Shown here one piece after another: positions 1-8,632 of a stretch of 14,530 bases of DNA. The translations under genes were made by a program, and so were the position numbers. Under the pieces are notes generated by a model. It had not been told where the DNA came from and made no database searches. It saw nothing but the letters and a program-made list of their open reading frames with translations. The stretch lies in the NCBI GenBank assembly GCA_963969345.1, contig CAXAKE010000016.1, positions 1-14,530 of the forward strand, given 5' to 3'. The number at the start of each line of letters is the position of its first letter. The first letter of the stretch is position 1. The stretch comes from Turbatrix aceti (taxonomy: Eukaryota > Nematoda > Chromadorea > Rhabditida > Panagrolaimidae).

Positions 1-826
1 TGCTGTTGTCCTCAACTTGGAACACGTCGGTTCTTTCTTTTGGCGCCATGGCAGCCGGCCATCGGGGCTTTGCGTGTTGCTATTACTTTCTCTTTTTGCT
101 CGTTCGTGTTATCAGCGGGTCAACCAACGCGTGCTATTTTTTTTTGTTTCTGGCCCTGAAACTAAACTTCTGGAGAGGAAACAAACCAGAGACTATTTTT
201 TTGTCGTTTTTGTCATGTCTCAACTTTTTTTCCCTCCTTTTTTCTGAATATTATTAGCGTCATTATGTAATTTTTGTGATTTTTAATTAGAAACTCTCAC
301 CACCGTCTCGTTTTTGTGCACTCGGTTCTTTTTCGGTCCTTGAGAACGACGCTTTTTATTGCACGGACTCGGACGGTGACAAAGGATACAATCATAACGA
401 TATTTTTATTTGTCGCTGGCAGCAGCGAGCAAATGAGTAGTCGCGCATCAACGAGGCTCCGGCGAGTGACCTTTTTGTTGTTTTTTGTATGCTGCAGGCA
501 GGCTCCGCAAGTGAAGAAGGCAGCCGACGCGCCAGCTCTGTGTCAACATGTCCTGGCCCTCGGCGAAGTAATACTTACGGCTTTTTGCATCTTGGCTTTC
601 GGGATTTCGCTTTAAAGCTGCTGCTGCAAAGCTGATCCCAACAAGGCTGTTGACTGACCGATGGACAGCTGCTGGGGCTGCAACTAGTGCGGTGCAGCAA
701 TGTGATTGACGACTTGCCGGTCCGTCGGGGGGGTTCAAATCCCGTCATCCTATCTCTCTGCAGGAGGATATAGATGTCGCCGCAGACCTCCCTCCACCTC
801 CGCGGCACAGATTTAAATTAAATAGT
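1..826. other. left flank, no supported gene
   Basis: I see no supported gene here. Open frames are short (under 100 codons), overlap on both strands and look unlike known proteins. The sequence is mixed in composition with many T-runs on the plus strand. A B-box-like motif (GGTTCAAATCC) lies at 732-742 with an A-box-like string at 685-695, but the flanking bases do not close into a tRNA. The last 20 bases before the array (811-826) are AT-rich and share no homology with the end of the repeat unit, so the array boundary at about 827 is sharp. Confidence 0.6.
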
Positions 827-2083
827 ACAAGGCTAAAGGGGGGGCCCCCTACGGGGGCACCAGGAAGGGAAAAGGAAGGAAGGGGAAGGCAAGGTAAAGG
901 TATCAAGGAAGGATCAGAAGGATCGTAAAATCGAAAAGGATCGTTTATCGTTTTGTTGTTTATTTTCTTTTTGCCCGTTTTTCGTTTATCTTTTGCCGAT
1001 CATAATTTTACCGATAGAAAATAATTATTTTTTGTTATTATCTTTTAGAATAACCGATAATTTGCATATTATCAAAATCAGATAATCGTTTTTTGACCCG
1101 CTTTAAAAATATTGGAATACATAAATACAATGGGGGCCCCTTTGGGGCCCCATGTAATTTGTTTGACGCTTTTGTAAAACATAAGTAATAATGTTGCTTT
1201 TCAATATCGCGCATCTTTCGCCATCGCCTAATAAATCCTCGCCCGCTGCAATCGCTTATTGACCCGTTTCAAAGCATAACACCAAACACAAAAAAATATT
1301 CAAAGAATATGTACTAACACTAACCCTGGGGCCCAGGAAAAATAGCAATTTAACAAAAATCATAAAATTATGTGATACATAAATCATCAAAATTAATAAC
1401 AACAATCTCTTGTTTTGCCATCTTTCGCCATCACCCAATCGCCCACTGTCACCGCCGTTGCGGTTCTCTCGACTGATGGCATGTGCGCCGTCCGTCTCTG
1501 CACCCGCTGTCTGTTCCGCCCACTCACCATGGATTTCATTTTCTGAGAGATCAAAAAATTGAATTATTCAAATTAATTTTTAAAATGTTGAAAAAATGTT
1601 TTTCATACGCAGCAAAAAATGTCAATGCTATTGATATCACATTTGCCCCTACCCCAGTATCTAGCAAAAATTATTTTTTTTTAAATCAAAAATTCAAATT
1701 TGTTCATTTTTGATTTTTGATTGTCAAATGACCCATCATTATGATTGCCTATTTCCGAGGAATTCAAAAATATTTTTTTCAACATTTTTAAAATTAATTT
1801 AACAGAATCATTTTTTTGTCTTACGCAATCGTCCTTGCGCTATCGCTCGCTCGCTCACACTCACCCACTTGACCCTGCGCGCCGCCTCCTCCCTCTATCG
1901 CGCTTTCGCCATTGACTATTTTGACAATTATGATAAAGCGTGCATTATCTTTTTCAAATCAATGGCTCCGGACCTAATGGCCCGCCAAACCGTTATCAGC
2001 GTAAAATTTGGATTTTATCGAATATACATACCGTAAAATTAAAATTGTGTCTTTGTAAAAACACCTTACTATATAGAGAGGTA
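827..2083 (+). repeat. array unit 1 (1257 bp, subtype A)
   Basis: H1 is at 838-861, loop TAC; its right arm reads GGGGGCACC, so base 859 (A) breaks a pair kept in all other copies. H2 is at 1131-1152, loop TTT. The long inverted repeat spans 1549-1820. An 11-bp deletion relative to unit 2, in the stretch CAAATACATAT near 1081-1085, explains the shorter length. The GGCAA microsatellite has one copy. The 3' third is subtype A (CGCCATTGACTATTTTGAC near 1907-1925, and GGCCCGCCAAACC near 1979). The central AAAAAATGTCAATGC is shared only with unit 6. A TATA-like TATATAGAG lies at 2070-2078. Confidence 0.95.
2070..2078 (+). promoter_or_regulatory. TATA-like box at unit end (one of six)
   Basis: TATATAGAG occurs about 17-25 bases before H1 of the next unit. 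Equivalents are at 3338-3346, 4605-4613 (TATATAAAG), 5898-5906, 7181-7189 (TATATAAAG) and 8363-8371. The match to a TATA box is good, but in an AT-rich repeat this may be coincidence, and no transcript evidence is available. Confidence 0.25.
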
Positions 2084-2094
2084 ACAAGGCTAAA

Positions 2095-2118
2095 GGGGGG
2101 GCCCCCTACGGGGGCCCC
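2095..2118. repeat. H1 GC-rich hairpin (reference copy, unit 2)
   Basis: A run of seven G is followed by CCCCC, a TAC apex, GGGGG and CCCC, giving a nine-pair all-GC stem. The same element is at 838-861, 3363-3386, 4631-4654, 5923-5945 and 7206-7229. The apex reads C-TAC-G or C-TTC-G, so a one-base register shift would present UACG or UUCG loops of the stable UNCG type in RNA. The only stem lesion is base 859 in unit 1. Confidence 0.9.
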
Positions 2119-2160
2119 AGGAAGGGAAAAGGAAGGAAGGGGAAGGCAAGGTAAAGGTAT
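2119..2160 (+). repeat. G/A-rich block with GGCAA microsatellite (unit 2 copy)
   Basis: Directly after H1 the plus strand is almost pure purine (AGGAAGGGAAAAGGAAGG and on). It ends in a GGCAA repeat with one copy in units 1 and 2 and three in units 3-6, for example around 3408-3429 in unit 3. This is a small length polymorphism nested in the larger repeat. Confidence 0.8.
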
Positions 2161-2398
2161 CAAGGAAGGATCAGAAGGATCGTAAAATCGAAAAGGATCG
2201 TTTATCGTTTTGTTGTTTATTTTCTTTTTGCCCGTTTTTCGTTTATCTTTTGCCGATCATAATTTTACCGATAGAAAATAATTATTTTTTGTTATTATCT
2301 TTTAGAATAACCGATAATTTGCATATTATCAAAATCAGATCAAATACATATAATCGTTTTTTGACCCGCTTTAAAAATATTGGAATACATAAATACAA

Positions 2399-2420
2399 TG
2401 GGGGCCCCTTTGGGGCCCCA
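2399..2420. repeat. H2 GC-rich hairpin (reference copy, unit 2)
   Basis: TGGGGGCCCC and GGGGCCCCA flank a three-base apex (TTT here), an eight-pair GC stem. Copies are at 1131-1152, 3677-3698, 4945-4966, 6236-6257 and 7430-7451. Apex bases are TTT in units 1-3, TTC in units 4 and 5, and TAC in unit 6, while both arms are unchanged. It lies about 300 bp downstream of H1 (about 225 bp in unit 6) and is embedded in AT-rich sequence. Confidence 0.9.
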
Positions 2421-2816
2421 TGTAATTTGTTTGACGCTTTTGTAAAACATAAGTAATAATGTTGCTTTTCAATATCGCGCATCTTTCGCCATCGCCTAAT
2501 AAATCCTCGCCCGCTGCAATCGCTTATTGACCCGTTTCAAAGCATAACACCAAACACAAAAAAATATTCAAAGAATATGTACTAACACTAACACTGGGGC
2601 CCAGGAAAAATAGCAATTTAACAAAAATCATAAAATTATGTGATACATAAATCATCAAAATTAATAACAACAATCTCTTGTTTTGCCATCTTTCGCCATC
2701 ACCCAATCGCCCACTGTCACCGCCGTTGCGGTTCTCTCGACTGATGGCATGTGCGCCGTCCGTCTCTGCACCCGCTGTCTGTTCCGCCCACTCACCATGG
2801 ATTTCATTTTCTGAGA

Positions 2817-3088
2817 GATCAAAAAATTGAATTATTCAAATTAATTTTTAAAATGTTGAAAAAATGTTTTTCATACGCAGCAAAAAATGGCAATGCTATT
2901 GATATCACATTTGCCCCTACCCCAGTATCTAGCAAAAATTATTTTTTTTAAAATCAAAAATTCAAATTTGTTCATTTTTGATTTTTGATTGTCAAATGAC
3001 CCATCATTATGATTGCCTATTTCCGAGGAATTCAAAAATATTTTTTTCAACATTTTTAAAATTAATTTAACAGAATCATTTTTTTGTC
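2817..3088. repeat. long imperfect inverted repeat (reference copy, unit 2)
   Basis: The left arm starts GATCAAAAAATTGAATTATT, and the right arm ends CAGAATCATTTTTTTGTC. Read on the opposite strand, the right arm matches the left over the outer ~60 bases (shared AAATTAATTTT, AAATGTTGAAAAAA). It matches again further in, GGCAATGCTATTGATATCAC against GGCAATCATAATGATGGGTC. The centre has a perfect ten-pair stem, AATCAAAAAT / ATTTTTGATT, around a 12-base loop. The left arm carries about 30 extra bases near the centre. Copies are at 1549-1820, 4075-4347, 5369-5640, 6652-6923 and 7842-8113. It resembles a fold-back or MITE-like segment, but I see no target-site duplication around it. Confidence 0.8.
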
Positions 3089-3351
3089 TTACGCAATCGT
3101 CCTTGCGCTATCGCTCGCTCGCTCACACTCACCCACTTGACCCTGCGCGCCGCCTCCTCCCTCTATCGCGCTTTCGCCATTGACTATTTTGACAATTATG
3201 ATAAAGCGTGCATTATCTTTTTCAAATCAATGGCTCCGGACCTAATGGCCCGCCAAACCGTTATCAGCGTAAAATTTGGATTTTATCGAATATACATACC
3301 GTAAAATTAAAATTGTGTCTTTGTAAAAACACCTTACTATATAGAGAGGTA

Positions 3352-4619
3352 ACAAGGCTAAAGGGGGGGCCCCCTTCGGGGGCCCCAGGAAGGGGAAGGG
3401 AAGGAAGGGGAAGGCAAGGCAAGGCAAGGTAAAGGCATCAATGAAGGATCAGAAGGATCGTAAAATCGAAAAGGATCGTCTATCGTTTTTTTATTTATTT
3501 TATTTTTGCCCGTTTTTCGTTTATCTTTTGCCGATCATAATTTTACCGATAGAAAAGAATTATTTTTTGTTATTATCTTTTAGAATAACCGATAATTTGC
3601 ATATTATCAAAATCAGATCAAATACATATAATCGTTTTTTGACCCGCTTTAAAAATATTGGAATACATAAATACAATGGGGGCCCCTTTGGGGCCCCATG
3701 TAATTTGTTTTACGCTTTTGTAAAACATAAGTAATAATGTTGCTTTTCAATATCGCGCATCTTTCGCCATCGCCTAATAAATCCTCGCCCGCTGCAATCG
3801 CTTATTGACCCGTTTCAAAGCATAACACCAAAGTTTGGTGACCAAACACAACACTGGGGGCTAGGAAAAATAGCAATTTAACAAAAATCATAAAATTATG
3901 ATACATAAATCAAAATTAATAACAATAATCACTTGTTTTGCCATCTTTCGCCATCACCCAATCGCCCACTGTCACCGCCGTTGCGGTTCTCTCCACTGAT
4001 GGCATGTGCGGCGCCGTCCGTCTCTGCACCCGCTGTCTGTTCCGCCCACTCACCATGGATTTCATTTTCTGAGAGATCAAAAAATTGAATTATTCAAATT
4101 AATTTTTAAAATTTTGAAAAAATGTTTTTCATCTTCAGCAAAAAATGGCAATGCTATTGATATCACATTTGCCCCTACCCCAGTATCTAGCACAAATTAT
4201 TTTTTTGTAAAACCAAAAATTCAAATTTGTTCATTTTTGATTTTTGATCGTCAAATGACCCATCATTATGATTGCCTATTTCCGAGGAATTCAAAAATAT
4301 TTTTTTCAACATTTTTAAAATTAATTTAACAGAATCATTTTTTTGTCTTACGCAATCGTCCTTGCGCTATCGCTCGCTCGCTCACACTCACCCACTTGAC
4401 CCTGCGCGCCGCCTCCTCCCTCTATCGCGCTTTCGCCATTTTTGATGACAAAATTTTGACAATTATGATAAAGCGCGCATTATCTTTTTCAAATGAATGC
4501 CTCCGGACCTAATGGTTTATGAGATCGTTGATAGCGTAAAATTTGGATTTTATCGAATATACATAACGTAAAATTAAAATTGTGTCCTTGCAGAAACACC
4601 TTACTATATAAAGAGGTAA
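3352..4619 (+). repeat. array unit 3 (1268 bp, A-to-B hybrid)
   Basis: H1 is at 3363-3386 (loop TTC) and H2 at 3677-3698 (loop TTT). The GGCAA microsatellite has three copies. The first half is subtype A. At 3826-3847 a short fold-back scar (CACCAAA, G, TTTGGTG, ACCAAAC) replaces about 30 bp present in units 1, 2, 4 and 5. From there on the unit is subtype B: CTGGGGGCTAGG, CATCTTCAGC, GATGACAAAATTTTGAC near 4444-4460, and TTTATGAGATCGTTGATAGCG near 4515-4535. The long inverted repeat spans 4075-4347. The TATA-like box here is TATATAAAG at 4605-4613. Confidence 0.95.
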
Positions 4620-5911
4620 ACAAGGCTAAAGGGGGGGCCCCCTTCGGGGGCCCCAGGAAGGGAAAGGGAAGGAAGGGGAAGGCAAGGCAAGGCAAGGTAA
4701 AGGCATCAAGGAAGGATCAGAAGGATCGCAAAATCGAAAAGGATCGTCTATCGTTTTGTTGTTTATTTTCTTTTTGCCCGTTTTTCGTTTATCTTTTGAC
4801 TATCATAATTTTACCGATAGAAAATAATTATTTTTTGTTATTATCTTTTCAAATAACCGACGATTTGCATATTATCAAAATCAAATCAAATACATATAAT
4901 CGTTTTTTGACCCGCTTTAAAAATATTGGAATACATAAATATAATGGGGGCCCCTTCGGGGCCCCATGTAATTTGTTTTACGCTTTTATAAAATATAAGT
5001 AATAATGTTGCTTTTCAATATCGCGCATCTTTCGCCATCGCCTAATAAATCCTCGCCCGCTGCAATCGCTTATTGACCCGTTTCAAAGCATAACACCAAA
5101 CACAAAAAAATATTCAAAGAATATGTACTAACACTAACACTGGGGCCCAGGAAAAATAGCAATTTAACAAAAATCATAAAATTATGTGATACATAAATCA
5201 TCAAAATTAATAACAACAATCTCTTGTTTTGCCATCTTTCGCCATCACCCAATCGCCCACTGTCACCGCCGTTGCGGTTCTCTCGACTGATGGCATGTGC
5301 GGCGCCGTCCGTCTCTGCACCCGCTGTCTGGTCCGCCCACTCACCATGGATTTCATTTTCTGATGAGAGATCAAAAAATTGAATTATTCAAATTAATTTT
5401 TAAAATGTTGAAAAAATGTTTTTCATACTCAGCAAAAAATGGCAATGCTATTGATATCACATTTGCCCCTACCCCAGTTACTGGCACAAATTATTTTTTT
5501 GTAAACCAAAAATTCAAATTTGTTCATTTTTGATTTTTGATTGTCAAATGACCCATCATTATGATTGCCTATTTCCAAGGAATTCAAAAATATTTTTTTC
5601 AACATTTTTAAAATTAATTTAACAGAATCATTTTTTTGTCTTACGCAATCGTCCTTGCGCTATCGCTCGCTCGCTCACACTCACCCACTTGACCCTGCGC
5701 GCCGCCTCCTCCCTCTATCGCGCTTTCGCCATTTTTGATGACAAAATTTTGACAATTATGATAAAGCGCGCATTATCTTTTTCAAATGAATGCCTCCGGA
5801 CCTAATGGTTTATGAGATCGTTGATAGCGTAAAATTTGGATTTTATCGAATATACATAACGTAAAATTAAAATTGTGTCCTTGCAGAAACACCTTACTAT
5901 ATAGAGAGGTA
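4620..5911 (+). repeat. array unit 4 (1292 bp, subtype B, longest)
   Basis: H1 is at 4631-4654 (loop TTC) and H2 at 4945-4966 (loop TTC). The GGCAA microsatellite has three copies. It has subtype-B markers in the first half (CCGACGATTTGC, AAATATAATGGGGG) and last third (GATGACAAAATTTTGAC). A patch from about 5095 to 5230 (CTGGGGCCCAGG, GTGATACATAAATCATC) matches A-type units 1 and 2, which suggests conversion. A unique 3-base TGA insertion at about 5361 precedes the long inverted repeat (5369-5640). TATATAGAG lies at 5898-5906. Confidence 0.95.
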
Positions 5912-7194
5912 ACAAGGCTAAAGGGGGGCCCCCTACGGGGGCCCCAGGAAGGGAAAAGGAAGGAAGGGGAAGGCAAGGCAAGGCAAGGTAAAGGTATCAA
6001 GGAAGGATCAGAAGGATCGTAAAATCGAAAAGGATCGTCTATCGTTTTGTTGTTTATTTTCTTTTTGCCCGTTTTTCGTTTATCTTTTGCCGATCATAAT
6101 TTTACCGATAGAAAATAATTATTTTTTGTTATTATCTTTTAGAATAACCGACGATTTGCATATTATCGAAATCAAATCAAATACATATAATCGTTTTTTC
6201 ACCCGCTTTAAAAATATTGGAATACATAAATATAATGGGGGCCCCTTCGGGGCCCCATGTAATTTGTTTTACGCTTTTGTAAAATATAAGTAATAATGTT
6301 GCTTTTCAATATCGCGCATCTTTCGCCATCACCTAATAAATCCTCGCCCGCTGCAACCGCTTATTGACCCGTTTCAAAGCATAAAACCAAACACAAAAAA
6401 ATATTCAAAGAATATGTACTAACACTAACACTGGGGGCTAGGAAAAATAGCAATTCAACAAAAATCATAAAATTATGATACATAAATCAAAATTAATAAC
6501 AACAATCACTTGTTTTGTCATCTTTCGCCATCACCCAATCGCCCACTGTCACCGCCGTTGCGGTTCTCTCGACTGATGGCATGTGCGGCGCCGTCCGTCT
6601 CTGCACCCGCTGTCTGGTCCGCCCCCACACCATGGATTTCATTTTCTGAGAGATCAAAAAATTGAATTATTCAAATTAATTTTTAAAATGTTGAAAAAAT
6701 GTTTTTCATCTTCAGCAAAAAATGGCAATGCTATTGATATCACATTTGCCCCTACCGCCGTTACTGGCACAAATTATTTTTTTGTAAACCAAAAATTCAA
6801 ATTTGTTCATTTTTGATTTTTGATTGTCAAATGACCCATCATTATGATTGCCTATTTCCGAGGAATTCAAAAATATTTTTTTCAACATTTTTAAAATTAA
6901 TTTAACAGAATCATTTTTTTGTCTTACGCAATCGTCCTTGCGCTATCGCTCGCTCGCTCACACTCACCCACTTGACCCTGCGCGCCGCCTCCTCCCTCTA
7001 TCGCGCTTTCGCCATTTTTGATGACAAAATTTTGACAATTATGATAAAGCGCGCATTATCTTTTTCAAATGAATGCCTCCGGACCTAATGGTTTATGAGA
7101 TCGTTGATAGCGTAAAATTTGGATTTTATCGAATATACATAACGTAAAATTAAAATTGTGTCCTTGCAGAAACACCTTACTATATAAAGAGGTA
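5912..7194 (+). repeat. array unit 5 (1283 bp, subtype B)
   Basis: H1 is at 5923-5945 (loop TAC, six leading G instead of seven). H2 is at 6236-6257 (loop TTC). The GGCAA microsatellite has three copies. It shares with unit 3 the CTGGGGGCTAGG variant, the shorter GATACATAAATCAAAATT and the CATCTTCAGC variant. It shares with unit 6 TGCAACCGC and GCATAAAACC. The long inverted repeat spans 6652-6923 and has the variant ACCGCCGTTACTGGC near its centre. The TATA-like box is TATATAAAG at 7181-7189. Confidence 0.95.
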
Positions 7195-8376
7195 ACAAGG
7201 CTAAAGGGGGGGCCCCCTTCGGGGGCCCCAGGAAGGGAAAAGGAAGGAAGGGGAAGGCAAGGCAAGGCAAGGTAAAGGCATCAAGGAAGGATCAGAAGGA
7301 TCGCAAAACAGAAAAGGATCGTCTATCGTTTTGTTGTTTATTTTATTTTTGCCCGTTTTTCGTTTACCTTTAGCCAATCATAATTTTACCCGCTTTCAAA
7401 CTTAAAAATATTGGAATACATAAATATAATGGGGGCCCCTACGGGGCCCCATGTAATTTGTTTTACGCTTTTATAAAATATAAGTAATAATGTTGCTTTT
7501 CAATATCGCGCATCTTTCGCCATCGCCTAATAAATCCTCGCCCGCTGCAACCGCTTATTGACCCGTTTCAATGCATAAAACCAAACACAAAAAAATATTC
7601 AAAAAATATGTACTAACACTGGGGCCCAGGAAAAATAGCAATTTAACAAAAATCATAAAATTATGTGATACATAAATCATCAAAATTAATAACAACAATC
7701 TCTTGTTTTGCCATCTTTCGCCATCACCCAATCGCCCACTGTCACCGCCGTTGCGGTTCTCTCGACTGATGGCATGTGCGCCGTCCGTCTCTGCACCCGC
7801 TGTCTGGTCCGCCCCCTCACCATGGATTTCATTTTCTGAGAGATCAAAAAATTGAATTATTCAAATTAATTTTTAAAATGTTGAAAAAATGTTTTTCATA
7901 CGCAGCAAAAAATGTCAATGCTATTGATATCACATTTGCCCCTACCCCAGTATCTAGCAAAAATTATTTTTTTTAAAATCAAAAATTCAAATTTGTTCAT
8001 TTTTGATTTTTGATTGTCAAATGACCCATCATTATGATTGCCTATTTCCGAGGAATTCAAAAATATTTTTTTCAACATTTTTAAAATTAATTTAACAGAA
8101 TCATTTTTTTGTCTTACGCAATCGTCCGCGCGCTATCGCTCGCTCGCTCACACTCACCCACTTGACCCTGCGCGCCGCCTCCTCCCTCTATCGCGCTTTC
8201 GCCATTGACTATTTTGACAATTATGATAAAGCGTGCATTATCTTTTTCAAATCAATGGCTCCGGACCTAATGGCCCGCCAAACCGTTATCAGCGTAAAAT
8301 TTGGATTTTATCGAATATACATACCGTAAAATTAAAATTGTGTCTTTGTAAAAACACCTTACTATATAGAGAGGTA
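7195..8376 (+). repeat. array unit 6 (1182 bp, B-to-A hybrid with internal deletion)
   Basis: H1 is at 7206-7229 (loop TTC). About 100 bp between TAATTTTACC (7381-7390) and CTTAAAAATATTGG is missing relative to the other units, with CGCTTTCAAA at the joint. H2 is at 7430-7451 (loop TAC, the only H2 with this loop). The GGCAA microsatellite has three copies. The first half carries B markers, while the last third is A type (CGCCATTGACTATTTTGAC, GGCCCGCCAAACC), and AAAAAATGTCAATGC is shared with unit 1. The long inverted repeat spans 7842-8113. TATATAGAG at 8363-8371 is followed by unique DNA, not by another H1. Confidence 0.95.
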
Positions 8377-8632
8377 ATAGCTGCGTGCCGTCGATCTTTG
8401 CACCAGGGCCGGCCCTTCTTCCCCGGCCTGCGCAAACACGCTCAACATCTGGGGTGCGTCTGCAGTACCTGCTGCGGGGTTGTTTTCACCCGGACACGCT
8501 GCGCACTTTGAGGCTCGTCTTCCTGTATTTCGTGGTCACCGCGAGGGAAAAATATTTATTCTGTCAAAGTTGTTTTTTTCCGCCGGCTCACTTTAAACTG
8601 GCCTGGCTGGGGACTTTGACTCTGATCCTCAA
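8377..8632. other. right flank next to the array, no supported gene
   Basis: Unique sequence resumes after GAGGTA. It is GC-richer than the array and includes a 12-bp palindrome AGGGCCGGCCCT at 8405-8416. Short open frames here do not resemble known proteins. No partial repeat unit is present. Confidence 0.6.

Larger units (their letters stand above)
2084..3351 (+). repeat. array unit 2 (1268 bp, subtype A, reference copy)
   Basis: This is a good reference copy because nothing is obviously deleted. H1 is at 2095-2118 (loop TAC, nine-pair stem), followed by a G/A-rich block to about 2160 with AGGATC repeated three times up to 2200. H2 is at 2399-2420 (loop TTT). The 14-mer CATCTTTCGCCATC occurs twice, at 2480-2493 and 2687-2700. 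The long inverted repeat spans 2817-3088. A CGCTCGCTCGCTC run lies near 3113-3125, and a TATA-like TATATAGAG at 3338-3346 ends the unit. Minus-strand 2524-2706 is an open 60-codon frame that starts with TTG, not ATG. Confidence 0.96.
827..8376 (+). repeat. six-copy head-to-tail array of a ~1.27 kb unit
   Basis: The string ACAAGGCTAAAG recurs at 827, 2084, 3352, 4620, 5912 and 7195, and the whole interval between recurrences is near-identical from copy to copy. The sixth copy ends in GAGGTA at 8376, the same place every other copy ends, and unique DNA follows. The array is AT-rich against a more GC-balanced flank. Each unit carries, in order, a GC hairpin (H1), a G/A-rich block, a second GC hairpin (H2), a long inverted repeat, a C-rich block and a TATA-like box. 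No frame is both ATG-initiated and conserved through the copies, so I read the unit as non-coding. It could be a satellite, a tandemly amplified non-autonomous mobile element, or an integrated concatemer. Confidence 0.97.

Noticed and set aside
678..753. tRNA-like segment with B box GGTTCAAATCC (732-742) and A-box-like TAGTGCGGTGC (685-695)
   Set aside because: The acceptor arms (CTGCAAC against CATCCTA) do not pair, the T-stem has a mismatch in a G-run, and no clear anticodon stem forms. It may be a decayed tRNA or SINE head, or chance.
1256..1438. 60-codon minus-strand frame repeated at 2524-2706 and 5070-5252
   Set aside because: It starts with TTG rather than ATG, is broken in units 3, 5 and 6, and recurs only because the units are near-identical.
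1483..1713. Plus-strand frame open in all six units (about 66-107 codons)
   Set aside because: It starts from GTG; the ATG at 1481 is in another frame with an early stop. Copy differences are mostly amino-acid-changing, and C-termini differ through A-tract frameshifts. There is no sign of protein constraint despite two in-frame 3-base indels.
827..8376. CRISPR array or tandem rRNA/5S/spliced-leader genes
   Set aside because: Unit length, internal structure and lack of short direct repeats exclude CRISPR. I see no 5S, snRNA or spliced-leader core motifs in the unit.
827..8376. Helitron tandem array
   Set aside because: Unit ends lack the TC start and CTRR end, and insertion is not clearly between A and T.
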